DNA of 16,186 nucleotides from Bacteroidales bacterium (GTDB taxonomy: Bacteria; Bacteroidota; Bacteroidia; Bacteroidales; VadinHA17): contig PMNJ01000171.1 in the NCBI GenBank assembly GCA_003162595.1, positions 1 through 16,186 on the forward strand, in the 5' to 3' direction. Below the pieces are notes generated by a model. It was not told the DNA's origin. It made no database searches and saw only the letters and a list, made by a program, of their open reading frames with translations. The translations under genes and the position numbers were made by a program. Positions 1 to 7,455 of the stretch are shown piece by piece; the stretch's first letter is position 1, and each line of letters starts with the position of its first letter.

Positions 1-1
1 T

Positions 2-75
2 GGTGCGGTAGTTCAGTTGGTTAGAATAACGGCCTGTCACGCCGTGGGTCGCGGGTTCGAGTCCCGTCCGCACCG
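2..75 (+). tRNA. tRNA-Asp (anticodon GTC)
   Basis: The cloverleaf is complete. The acceptor stem pairs GGTGCGG (2-8) with CCGCACC (68-74), and the anticodon stem ACGGC/GCCGT encloses loop CTGTCAC with anticodon GTC at 36-38. The T arm is GCGGG-TTCGAGT-CCCGT. The discriminator base is G75, as expected for tRNA-Asp. The 3' CCA is not encoded (CGC follows), so it must be added by nucleotidyltransferase. The overall sequence closely resembles bacterial tRNA-Asp. No integrase or attachment-site duplication is seen beside it. Confidence 0.97.
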
Positions 76-90
76 CGATTAAAAAACACA

Positions 91-122
91 AAGCCTCTGA
101 TAATCAGGGGCTTCGTTGTTTT
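91..122 (+). terminator. Intrinsic terminator of tRNA-Asp
   Basis: AAGCCTCTGA (91-100) pairs with TCAGGGGCTT (104-113) across a 3-base loop, with one G-U pair, and is followed by CGTTGTTTT. It starts 16 bases after the tRNA 3' end, so it most likely ends the tRNA transcript. Confidence 0.8.
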
Positions 123-162
123 GGAATGTTGGGATGTGTAAACTCAAATAAAATAACCAGGT

Positions 163-393
163 TTATCTACATTCCGGGCACTTCACTATTCCTGATGTGC
201 TGTCGGTAGTAAATTCCTTACCGCATTTTTCACATTTAACCTGATTTTTGTCTTGTGCAAGCAGTCTGCCGGCAATCGCTGTGTTAAACTCTAAAGCTTG
301 TAAATCTCTGATCTGCGAATAATTGTCTCTGCGAATATTTGCAGCTACATGATCTTCCTCTTTTTGAATTGGTATATCTATTTCATTTTTCAT
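163..393 (-). CDS. Small zinc-ribbon protein, function unknown
   Basis: This encodes a 76-residue protein. The N-terminal half is charged and probably helical. The C-terminus carries two CxxC knuckles (C54/C57 and C72/C75) separated by a 14-residue turn, the geometry of a rubredoxin-type zinc ribbon, with the second knuckle ending the protein. No signal peptide or membrane segment is present, so it should be cytosolic. Such ribbons bind one structural zinc and often serve in nucleic-acid or protein contacts, but nothing here identifies a partner. A perfect -7 promoter element sits only four bases before the ATG, so the gene appears to be transcribed alone and possibly without a leader. The upstream OmpA-family gene lies on the same strand 32 bases away. 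The gene is convincing because of the paired cysteine motifs and the promoter. The function is not recognised. Confidence 0.75.
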   Translation of the reverse strand: MKNEIDIPIQKEEDHVAANIRRDNYSQIRDLQALEFNTAIAGRLLAQDKNQVKCEKCGKEFTTDSTSGIVKCPECR

Positions 394-397
394 TCAG

Positions 398-405
398 CAA
401 AGATA
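398..405 (-). promoter_or_regulatory. Bacteroidota -7 promoter element, zinc-ribbon gene
   Basis: On the minus strand these bases read TATCTTTG, a perfect match to TAnnTTTG. The ATG of the zinc-ribbon gene begins 4 bases downstream, which places the expected transcription start at or next to the start codon. Confidence 0.65.
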
Positions 406-425
406 CGAATAAACTCGCCCACGAC

Positions 426-1523
426 CTAAAGTTTAATTAGCTCAACCCGCCGGTTTTTGGCTTTCCCTTCCGAAGTTGTGTTTGGTGCAATGGGTTCTGT
501 TTCTCCTTTACCGTCAGTTTCAATCCGGGTTGCTTCAATACCATATTCGGTACTTAATGCATTTTTAACCGAAACTGATCTCTGTTTTGAGAGGTCAAGA
601 TTTTTAGCATCATCACCATCACTGTCTGTATGTCCTATTATCTTTATTTTTACAGCTGGATTCTCTTTCAGTACGGTTGCAATCTCCTTCATAGTACCCG
701 CAGATTCAGGCTTAATCTTATCACTTCCCGAATCGAAATAAATCCCGTAAGTCACAAGTTTTCCTTCAGTTATGAGTTTATTACGCATATCCGGAGCGCC
801 AATTGCGACTCTGAAATTTGCGACTAGATTCAGTGCTTCAGAACCGGTTTCAAAGCGAATAGCGTTGTATCCCAGACCGGGTGCAAGCGCTTTCGCAAGA
901 TCAAATATTTTAACCTCATTTAAATAGGCTCTCACCCTGGTCTTTTGAACCCAGAATGATAATCTTGTTTTCTGATTAATAACCAAAGGATTATTTTCAG
1001 TGTTGCCATTCAAATTATAAAGACCTTCTGAATAGGTTGAATATTCATGTTGATAATTTCCGAATTTCATTCTGATGCCTGCCACTCCCGGAATTGCTCC
1101 GCCTTCTCCAAGATCATTAGGATTCAGTGCAGAATAGATATAGAAACCGAAAATTATAGTCTTTTCATCGTTAGTTCCCGGTATAGGGAGTAAATCAAAT
1201 TCAACAGTGAAATTATCGGGAAATACCTTTTTTGTTGAAGGAACAAATTCAGCACCAACACCAAGTTTAAGCCATCTGCCGGGGAAAAGGTTAGTTGTGA
1301 CAATCTCACCCGAACCATCAGTGTTCCATAAAGCCGGGAAATCACCAATGTTATCCTGGGTGAAGTCATCAAAAAACATTAATGATTCTCCCGGAATGAA
1401 ATCGTATTTAGACGTGGCGCTGAGTTTTTGCTCAGCCGGGGCTGTTTGTTGCGTATCCTGACCTGACAACAGGCCAGTGCTCAGGATAGATATCAAAACA
1501 AGAAAAAGACAATTTGTTTTCAT
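426..1523 (-). CDS. OmpA-family outer membrane / peptidoglycan-binding protein
   Basis: This encodes a 365-residue exported protein. Residues 1-21 form a signal peptide (basic start, hydrophobic core, cut near SGQ). Residues about 46-240 form a beta-rich domain beginning with an FFDDF...GDFPALW segment, resembling the concanavalin-like region found in many Bacteroidota OmpA-family proteins. Residues about 257-365 are an OmpA C-terminal domain: IYFDSGSDKI at 261-270, GHTDSDG at 297-303, LSKQR at 311-315 and NRRVE at 357-361. In this family that domain binds diaminopimelate in peptidoglycan and so anchors the outer membrane to the wall. The order N-terminal globular domain plus OmpA, without an eight-strand barrel, argues for a periplasmic or surface-anchored protein rather than a porin. 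It has no lipobox cysteine at the cleavage site. No clear promoter motif was found upstream. The family call is secure and the role of the N-terminal domain is not. Confidence 0.88.
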   Translation of the reverse strand: MKTNCLFLVLISILSTGLLSGQDTQQTAPAEQKLSATSKYDFIPGESLMFFDDFTQDNIGDFPALWNTDGSGEIVTTNLFPGRWLKLGVGAEFVPSTKKVFPDNFTVEFDLLPIPGTNDEKTIIFGFYIYSALNPNDLGEGGAIPGVAGIRMKFGNYQHEYSTYSEGLYNLNGNTENNPLVINQKTRLSFWVQKTRVRAYLNEVKIFDLAKALAPGLGYNAIRFETGSEALNLVANFRVAIGAPDMRNKLITEGKLVTYGIYFDSGSDKIKPESAGTMKEIATVLKENPAVKIKIIGHTDSDGDDAKNLDLSKQRSVSVKNALSTEYGIEATRIETDGKGETEPIAPNTTSEGKAKNRRVELIKL

Positions 1524-1685
1524 ATGCTCGGCTTAAGTAATTAATTATCCATTAATATTGTAATAAATTTACGAAATAAACTGAAGGTGAAAGAGAAAAC
1601 TCAGAAATATACATTGAAGTTTATGAAGATTGTTCCAGAAAACCGAAATAATAACATAAATTTATGATTACAAGACCCTGCCAAA

Positions 1686-2849
1686 ATGAGTAATAATAAA
1701 ATCAATCGCCGTCTTTTCATTAAAAGCACTACGTTAGCTGCCACAGCCCTGACTATGGGAGGGAAGAGTGCTTTTGCAGTAAATCCATCACGTCCAAAGA
1801 ATTTATTACCAAGGTGGAAAGGCTTTAACTTGCTGGATTATTTTTCACCTTCCATACCCGGAAACACCGAAACAAACAGTACAACTGAGGATGATTTCAA
1901 ATGGATGGCTGAATGGGGCTTTGATTTTGTCAGACTTCCTATGGCATACCCAAGATATCTTATGTTTGACCGTTCAAAAGATATAACTGCTGAAGAAGTT
2001 TATAAGACCAACCCAAAAGTTCTGGATGATATTGATCAGCTGATATTTATGGCTCATAAGCACGGGCTCCATGTTAGTCTGAACCTGCACAGGGGTCCTG
2101 GATATTGCATAAATGCCGGATTCCACGAACCATTCAATCTATGGAAGGATAAAACGGCTCAGGACGCTTTTAATTTTCACTGGGGAATGTGGGCTGAACG
2201 GTATAAAAACATTTCATCTGAAAAATTAAGCTTTGATCTTCTCAACGAACCTGCGTTCATTGATGACATGAATGACCAGTTTGCCAAAAAAAGCCTGGTA
2301 CCGGGGGATATCTACCACAGGGTTGCTGAAGGAGCTACCAAAGCTATCAGGGCAATCACCCCGGATCGTTTAATAATAGCTGATGGAAATGGTGGCGGAA
2401 ATAACATAATTCCCGAACTAATTGACCTGAAAATAGGCCAAAGTTGTCGTGGTTACTGGCCTGGATTAGTCTCCCATTATCAGGCTCCATGGGTCTGGAA
2501 AGACCCGTCAAAAGCACCCACACCAGTCTGGCCGGGAACTATTGATGGTAAAATATACGGCAGACAACAACTGGAAGACTTTTATAAACCATGGACTGAC
2601 CTTCTGGAAAAAGGAGTAGGTGTCCATTGCGGCGAATGTGGCTGCTGGAAAAAAACACCACATGAAATATTCCTGGCATGGTTCGGTGATGTAGTGGATA
2701 TACTTACAAAAAGTGGAATCGGTTATGCTCTCTGGAATTTCAGAGGCGATTTCGGAATTCTCGACTCAGGTCGAACTGATATTGAATATAAAGACTGGTA
2801 CGGTCATAAACTGGATAGTAAGTTACTTGATCTATTAAAAAAATATTAA
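1686..2849 (+). CDS. GH5-family glycoside hydrolase with twin-arginine leader
   Basis: This encodes a 387-residue enzyme of the cellulase superfamily. The leader has the twin-arginine motif NRRLFIK at 7-13, followed by a hydrophobic stretch ending in SAFA at 28-31, so folded export by Tat is likely. The mature part is a (beta/alpha)8 barrel: FVRLP at 81-85, a conserved His in NLHRGPG (H135), acid/base Glu in LLNEP (E188), probable nucleophile Glu in HCGECGCW (E317), and the barrel-end Trp in YALWNFRG (W350). Both catalytic glutamates needed for retaining GH5 chemistry are present. The substrate cannot be read from sequence, and beta-1,4-glucan, mannan or glucosides are all possible. Three cysteines around the nucleophile (C315, C318, C320) are unusual for the family. 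The gene stands alone on its strand, with no SusC/SusD neighbour, and converges on a second Tat-leader gene. The start ATG has no Shine-Dalgarno, as is normal here. Confidence 0.9.
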   Translation: MSNNKINRRLFIKSTTLAATALTMGGKSAFAVNPSRPKNLLPRWKGFNLLDYFSPSIPGNTETNSTTEDDFKWMAEWGFDFVRLPMAYPRYLMFDRSKDITAEEVYKTNPKVLDDIDQLIFMAHKHGLHVSLNLHRGPGYCINAGFHEPFNLWKDKTAQDAFNFHWGMWAERYKNISSEKLSFDLLNEPAFIDDMNDQFAKKSLVPGDIYHRVAEGATKAIRAITPDRLIIADGNGGGNNIIPELIDLKIGQSCRGYWPGLVSHYQAPWVWKDPSKAPTPVWPGTIDGKIYGRQQLEDFYKPWTDLLEKGVGVHCGECGCWKKTPHEIFLAWFGDVVDILTKSGIGYALWNFRGDFGILDSGRTDIEYKDWYGHKLDSKLLDLLKKY

Positions 2850-2856
2850 AAAATAA

Positions 2857-2886
2857 CCACAAATATCGCAAAGAAGACGCAAAGGC
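2857..2886. repeat. Phased CACAAAG-type intergenic repeat (short copy)
   Basis: Between two convergent genes lie three similar modules: CACAAATAT (2858-2866), CGCAAAGAAGA (2867-2877) and CGCAAAGGC (from 2878). They are spaced 9-11 bases apart. The same kind of module recurs at 9451-9541. The rest of the 2850-2943 gap shows no gene and no clear terminator. Confidence 0.45.
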
Positions 2887-2943
2887 CTTAAAGCCTGAGC
2901 CATGACACATCGCCAAACATCTAAATATATTTTAAATTTCTTC

Positions 2944-3783
2944 TTATTTGCAGGCCATTACGCCTTTCAGATATCCTATTGATTCAGCGATACCCGGAAG
3001 GGGGTCACTCATATCTTTTTCAAACTCAAGGCTGCACCTACCGGAATATTTAATTTTTCGAAGAGTTTCAATAACTTTAGGAATGTCGATGATACCACGC
3101 CCCATCTCTACAGTTATTCCTTCCTTGGCAGCTTTATCAACGTCCTTTATATGCATGTCATAAATCCTTGATCTGTATTTTAATATATCAACGGAAGGAT
3201 CCTGTCCGTCGCGGGTAGTGTGCCCGATATCGATGCAAATCCCGATTCTCGCATCAAGATCCTTTATATGGTTCCAAATGTCTGTTGCATTTGGATATAA
3301 TGGATTATCAGGACCATGATTATGAATCGCCATTTTAAAGTCATATGTTTTTATCTTCTTCTCGACATAAGGAAGAAGTGCATAATCAGGCGCTCCGACA
3401 ATCATTTTTACTCCGGCCATTTTTGCATATTCAAAAGCCTGATCAACAGACTCCTGTGTCTTCATATAAACAACTCCGACAGTATAAACATTAATACCAG
3501 CAGATTTAAATTTTTGAATAACCATATTAATCTGTTCCTGAGAGCTGTTCATTGGCATATGAAAATCCTTCAGAGAGAGATTGGTGACCGCTATCCTTTT
3601 CATCATTTCGATGGTTTTCTCAACGGTAAACTCCCTGAATGTATATCCAGCCATCCCAATACTGAAGGTGTTGATGGCTTTATCTAATGATGCGGTAATG
3701 CCCGGAGAGGCATACAAAGAAGTGGCACCTGCTGCAAGAACTCCTGCCCCTGCTAATTTTAAAAACCCGCGACGTGAATTCAT
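2944..3783 (-). CDS. Sugar phosphate isomerase/epimerase-like TIM barrel with Tat leader
   Basis: This encodes a 279-residue protein of the xylose-isomerase-like (AP endonuclease 2) TIM-barrel superfamily. I start it at the ATG at 3783. The longer reading frame would need a TTG at 3795 and only adds four residues that overlap a promoter-like GATATTTG. The leader has NSRRGFLK at 2-9 followed by an alanine-rich hydrophobic core, a twin-arginine signal. Probable divalent-metal and substrate residues are in HNHG (H154, H156), DIGH (D185, H188), MHIKD (H211) and LEFE (E253, E255). Relatives include hexulose epimerases and myo-inositol pathway enzymes, but many exported members in Bacteroidota are uncharacterised, so no reaction can be assigned. 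It follows the LTA-synthase-like gene after 53 bases on the same strand and converges on the GH5 gene. A role in periplasmic sugar processing is an inference from the leader and neighbour. Confidence 0.85.
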   Translation of the reverse strand: MNSRRGFLKLAGAGVLAAGATSLYASPGITASLDKAINTFSIGMAGYTFREFTVEKTIEMMKRIAVTNLSLKDFHMPMNSSQEQINMVIQKFKSAGINVYTVGVVYMKTQESVDQAFEYAKMAGVKMIVGAPDYALLPYVEKKIKTYDFKMAIHNHGPDNPLYPNATDIWNHIKDLDARIGICIDIGHTTRDGQDPSVDILKYRSRIYDMHIKDVDKAAKEGITVEMGRGIIDIPKVIETLRKIKYSGRCSLEFEKDMSDPLPGIAESIGYLKGVMACK

Positions 3784-3836
3784 AATTAAATTCAAATATC
3801 ATTAGTAATTGCGCAAATAGAATTAACTTCTTTAAC

Positions 3837-5774
3837 TTATTTAGGTTTTCTTACAACCATATTATTATCAATCAACCTGCTGTTATAAGTTTGAATAATT
3901 GCTTTAAGTTTTTCTATCATTTGACTTTCAAGCTCCGGTTCTTTCCCGATAAGGCTATTTTCGAGGAATAAGTCGTTTTTATAATTATATAATCCGACGG
4001 GCTTGTTATCAATCATTTCAAGAATATGATCTTTCATATACAAATTATATGTACTGCCATTAGTATTGAATGCGTAAGATTCATACGAGTCATCCAACAG
4101 GTTATTACCGAAGGCAATGTATGGTTCATCATAATTAAGATAACTCAGTATGGTTGGCATTATATCGATTTGTTGCGCAATCCTGTGCTTAAAGCCCTTA
4201 AGATCACTTCCCGGTTTAAAAAATATTATCGGTACGCAGTACGCACCAAAATTATTCTGAAACTCTTTATGAACCGATTCATTTGTATGATCAGCAGTGA
4301 GAACAAAAAGAGTATTCTTATACCAGGGTGTTTTAGAAATCTGATCAAATAATTCACGTAGCGCAAAATCACTGTATCCTATAACTTCAAGGATTGGAGC
4401 AGGACCCTTTTTAAACTTACCTGCATATTTTTCAGGTACTTTAAATGGATGATGAGAAGATACCGAGAATATTGAAGCTATGAATGGCTGTTTGAAAGTG
4501 CTTAATTTCTCCCCGAAAAATTTAAAGAATGGTTCATCCCACACACCCCATATTCCATCAAAATCAGCCTTATTGGGATACTGATTTAGTCCAATGTAAT
4601 CATCAAAACCTGCCATCTTTGTGAACGAGTCAAATCCCATGGATCCGTTAGGTGCACCATGGAAATAAGCAGAATAATATCCTTTCTTTTTAAGTAATTC
4701 AGCAATCCCGTTGATTTGATTATTAGCATAATGAGAAATAGTATAAGGTGTTTCGAGGGAAGGGACTGATGCCAGAACAGAGGGCATAGCATCAATAGAT
4801 TTCTTTCCGTTAGCAATAGAGACATCAAATGTAAGACTGACATTAATAAGGGAATCTATAAATGGCGTATAACCTTTATAGGTTCCTCCCTCAAGGTTTG
4901 GATTAAGCGATCCGATATATTCACGGGCAAAACTCTCAAGAATAATTATAACTACATTCTGGTTATTAAAAGGTTTTGTATTTACCGGAACATGAAGAGG
5001 GTTGTAAAGTTCGTTCAGCTTTTTGTCGTCATAAAAATTATATCTCACAAGTGGTTTTTTACCAAAAGTTCTGAAAATGCTGAATGGCGTATTGAGAACA
5101 ATAGCGACATCGCGTGGGGAATCTACATAACGGGCGGCGTTGCTTATAGTAATCGGACGCGTTGAATGTTTATAGCCACCCCTGGCAGCCCCAATAACAA
5201 GTGCAATAACCAAAGGGATCATCAGAATGTTAACGGAATAATATCCTAACTTATTGACATTCACGGGTTTTTCAACCTTTACTTTTTTATAGAGATAAAC
5301 CATTAAGAACCAGACAAAGAATGTAAAAAGTGTTGCCGGCCAGTAATCAATCAAAAATCTGAAAAACACTTTTGTGTTGTTTGTATCATGCTCGAATGTT
5401 TTGAAAACATCAGCGGTTGCTCTTTTGTCAACAAACCTGTAGTAAACAAAATCCATCCCGTTCATAGCAATGGCGAAGCCATTTGTAATAAAGAAGATAT
5501 ACTTCAGAATCGACTGATAAACATCCTTATATCGGATTTCCAGAGGAATAATATGCAAGAGGATGAAAAGCATGTTGATATAGACCACTGCAGAAATATC
5601 AAATGTCAAACCACCTCTTAATATTGTAAAAAACTGACCTGTTGTCAGGCCTGGAAACATTTTGAAATTAAAAAGGAAAAATCCTATTCTGCACAAAGTG
5701 AACAGGACCATTATCAGTAGAATCCTATATATAAGAACTACAAATATATTTCTGGAGAATACCCAGTTTTTCAT
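3837..5774 (-). CDS. LTA-synthase-family membrane phosphotransferase
   Basis: This encodes a 645-residue protein in two parts. Residues about 12-200 contain five hydrophobic membrane segments (roughly 12-37, 58-78, 90-110, 142-162 and 178-196). Residues about 270-600 form an extracytoplasmic alkaline-phosphatase/sulfatase-fold domain. Metal-site signatures are ILES (E280), the nucleophile-position motif NGKKSID (S326), SSHHPF (H441, H442) and TADHTNE (D495, H496). The layout matches lipoteichoic acid synthase and the related phosphoglycerol and phosphoethanolamine transferases. Gram-positive LtaS uses Thr at the nucleophile position, and here it is Ser. No CxPxR sulfatase motif is present, so formylglycine activation is unlikely. 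Bacteroidota lack lipoteichoic acid, so the natural acceptor is probably a lipid or glycan headgroup at the inner membrane or periplasm. The preceding gene, 77 bases upstream, is a secreted protein of unknown role, and a palindrome lies about 30 bases before the start. Confidence 0.9.
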   Translation of the reverse strand: MKNWVFSRNIFVVLIYRILLIMVLFTLCRIGFFLFNFKMFPGLTTGQFFTILRGGLTFDISAVVYINMLFILLHIIPLEIRYKDVYQSILKYIFFITNGFAIAMNGMDFVYYRFVDKRATADVFKTFEHDTNNTKVFFRFLIDYWPATLFTFFVWFLMVYLYKKVKVEKPVNVNKLGYYSVNILMIPLVIALVIGAARGGYKHSTRPITISNAARYVDSPRDVAIVLNTPFSIFRTFGKKPLVRYNFYDDKKLNELYNPLHVPVNTKPFNNQNVVIIILESFAREYIGSLNPNLEGGTYKGYTPFIDSLINVSLTFDVSIANGKKSIDAMPSVLASVPSLETPYTISHYANNQINGIAELLKKKGYYSAYFHGAPNGSMGFDSFTKMAGFDDYIGLNQYPNKADFDGIWGVWDEPFFKFFGEKLSTFKQPFIASIFSVSSHHPFKVPEKYAGKFKKGPAPILEVIGYSDFALRELFDQISKTPWYKNTLFVLTADHTNESVHKEFQNNFGAYCVPIIFFKPGSDLKGFKHRIAQQIDIMPTILSYLNYDEPYIAFGNNLLDDSYESYAFNTNGSTYNLYMKDHILEMIDNKPVGLYNYKNDLFLENSLIGKEPELESQMIEKLKAIIQTYNSRLIDNNMVVRKPK

Positions 5775-5803
5775 ATTATTATTTGTTATGCATTAATTTT
5801 TTC

Positions 5804-5819
5804 TGATCTGAACAGATCA
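5804..5819. promoter_or_regulatory. 16-bp palindrome upstream of the LTA-synthase-like gene
   Basis: TGATCTG and CAGATCA are separated by AA, giving a perfect dyad 30 bases before the start codon. The two-base centre is too tight for a full hairpin and no T tract follows on either strand, so an operator-like protein site is more plausible than a terminator. A chance dyad of this length is possible. Confidence 0.3.
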
Positions 5820-5851
5820 TATAATAAATAGCAGATATAAAACTATGAAAA

Positions 5852-6577
5852 CTACTTTGAAGTTGCAAGTCTGACATTGTTAATCCAGTATAATTTGGAT
5901 CCGCTACTACCTGATGAACCTGAATGAAATAATGAAGATGGCCTTGGTCCCCTGTTTTCAACCTGTTTATTCATTACAGGTAAATAGCCATACTCTATTC
6001 CAAGAATAAATGGCATTGCCCCATTACCTGCTCTTGTGTTTCTGACAGGAAGTTTCATAATCGGTATTACCAGTTTATAATAGAGTATTCCGGCTTCATC
6101 GTATTTAACCGAACCTCTGAAAGAATCATGATTATCAGATGGAAAGTGCCTTTGCTGTTCAGTGGTGAATCCTATAATTTCTATTGTATTTGCCAGAGCG
6201 ATGGGATTGACAGGGTTCCCATCAGGAACTGAATTGTTTTCCTGATGATCAGTTTTCCTGTGGGCTCCCTGATTCTGAGATCCAACAGGAAACCTGACAC
6301 CCATTTTCTTTTCTTCCTTACCATCCATACTTATCCATATCGTGAGTCCTTCTTTCAAAATCCTGTTCTGAGTTCCCTGGTCTTTTACCTTAACATCGAA
6401 ATATAAGTTGTCATTGTCATTTGAAATGAAACAATACAAATCGCTATTTCTGATAAGCTGATAATCAGATGCTTCAACTTTATCACTGGCATGCCAGCGA
6501 ATTAAATTCAGATTTTCTTTCTGGGCATTGAGACCACTGCATACAAAGAATGACAAAATCAATATTGATGATTTCAT
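5852..6577 (-). CDS. Secreted protein of unknown function
   Basis: This encodes a 241-residue protein that I do not recognise. Residues 1-18 form a signal peptide ending in LNA before Q19. The rest looks beta-rich: alternating strands such as LYCFISNDNDNLYFDVKV (47-64) and LTIWISMDG (78-86), then IEIIGF and YYKLVIPIMKLP, suggest a jelly-roll or DOMON/CBM9-like sandwich, though this is only a resemblance. The C-terminus contains a glycine/serine run (HSGSSGSSGS at 218-227) before a final LYWINNVRLA strand. There is no membrane anchor or lipobox, so it is probably periplasmic or released. It lies 77 bases upstream of the LTA-synthase-like gene on the same strand and behind a strong terminator that ends the YIP1 transcript, so these two genes may form their own unit. 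The reading frame is convincing and the function is open. Confidence 0.75.
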   Translation of the reverse strand: MKSSILILSFFVCSGLNAQKENLNLIRWHASDKVEASDYQLIRNSDLYCFISNDNDNLYFDVKVKDQGTQNRILKEGLTIWISMDGKEEKKMGVRFPVGSQNQGAHRKTDHQENNSVPDGNPVNPIALANTIEIIGFTTEQQRHFPSDNHDSFRGSVKYDEAGILYYKLVIPIMKLPVRNTRAGNGAMPFILGIEYGYLPVMNKQVENRGPRPSSLFHSGSSGSSGSKLYWINNVRLATSK

Positions 6578-6627
6578 AACATTAACTTTTGATTCTGCTT
6601 TTTAAATCTTCCAATATAACCAATTAT

Positions 6628-6681
6628 TTAAAATGAAAACGCCAGGTCCGATAAAGAGAGCATCTATCGGAACCCGGCGTT
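6628..6681 (-). terminator. Strong intrinsic terminator after the YIP1-family gene
   Basis: Read on the minus strand, the arm at 6665-6681 pairs with the arm at 6638-6653: about 16 pairs with one bulge and one G-U, and an 11-base loop. It is followed by TTTTCATTTT. It begins 15 bases after the stop codon of the YIP1-family gene and separates it from the next gene. Confidence 0.8.
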
Positions 6682-6695
6682 GAAAAATTTATAGG

Positions 6696-7343
6696 TTAGT
6701 TATTTCTGGGTAAGTCTTTCATCATCTCTTTATAATCTTTATTATTAAATCCTCTCATAAATCTATTTGTTGTACTCACGGTAATTACCATAAAAAGAAT
6801 AGTAAGCGCAATTAATACGTACATAACGATTTTTGTAGTTTCGGGATTTGATTTAAGAGCTTCAACGAGACCATTATAAAGCAGCCATAATGCATAAATA
6901 CTTACAGCAAGACTAATTACTGTTCCAAGATAAAAGTTAATGTGAAGAGCAAAACCTAAGAAAGCACTAATAGGCATCACAACCAAAACAGCTGCAGTCA
7001 CTCTAACATTTGCTTCAAAATCGGTACTCCCTTTACAAATTGAAGAAATGACAAGCAATATAACTGCACCTATGAATAATCCAATAATTGATCCAATGAT
7101 TCTCCCGATAAAGATCATTATCCCGAAGGCTCCACCAAACACACCTCCACCTAAAGCACCTAGATGCAGAAGACTCCATATGAATGCAATTGCTCCTGCA
7201 ATCGCACCATAAATTACTGCCTTAATCAGAGGTTCGCTCATACCTCCCGTTGTTTTCATGGTTGAGAAGTAGGCTTTCGGATTTACCAGGACATCTTTGG
7301 ATTCCTTAATAAACAGACTAAAATCAAAGGTACTGTCACTCAT
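6696..7343 (-). CDS. YIP1-family integral membrane protein
   Basis: This encodes a 215-residue protein with about five hydrophobic segments (roughly 38-62, 66-102, 112-132, 136-160 and 172-195) after a soluble N-terminus of about 35 residues. The start KDVLVNPKAYF at 16-26, followed by a hydrophobic core with many Gly and Ala, is typical of bacterial YIP1-domain proteins. A charged tail (NNKDYKEMMKDLP) ends the protein. The family is named after yeast Yip1, but its bacterial members have no established biochemical role. It should sit in the inner membrane. It follows speA by 112 bases on the same strand and ends in a strong hairpin terminator, so it could be the last gene of a speA transcript or have its own promoter; no clear -7 element was seen before it. 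Confidence 0.82.
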   Translation of the reverse strand: MSDSTFDFSLFIKESKDVLVNPKAYFSTMKTTGGMSEPLIKAVIYGAIAGAIAFIWSLLHLGALGGGVFGGAFGIMIFIGRIIGSIIGLFIGAVILLVISSICKGSTDFEANVRVTAAVLVVMPISAFLGFALHINFYLGTVISLAVSIYALWLLYNGLVEALKSNPETTKIVMYVLIALTILFMVITVSTTNRFMRGFNNKDYKEMMKDLPRNN

Positions 7344-7455
7344 AATTGAAAGGATTAATAGGTTAATAATTAATGATCAATAAATTGGGAATTAAAAAAC
7401 CAAATTAAAGAAAAAATCTTAAAATAACCAGAGAATGAAAGAAAATCAAAATAAT

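Noticed and set aside
2..75. tRNA-Asp as an integration site for a mobile element
   Set aside because: There is no integrase, no duplicated tRNA 3' end and no foreign-looking genes downstream.
3316..3687. 123-residue plus-strand open frame
   Set aside because: It is antisense to the isomerase-like gene, with no support of its own.
3837..5774. Annotation as a sulfatase
   Set aside because: The fold is shared, but no C/SxPxR formylglycine motif is present and the multi-span membrane domain fits the LTA-synthase family.
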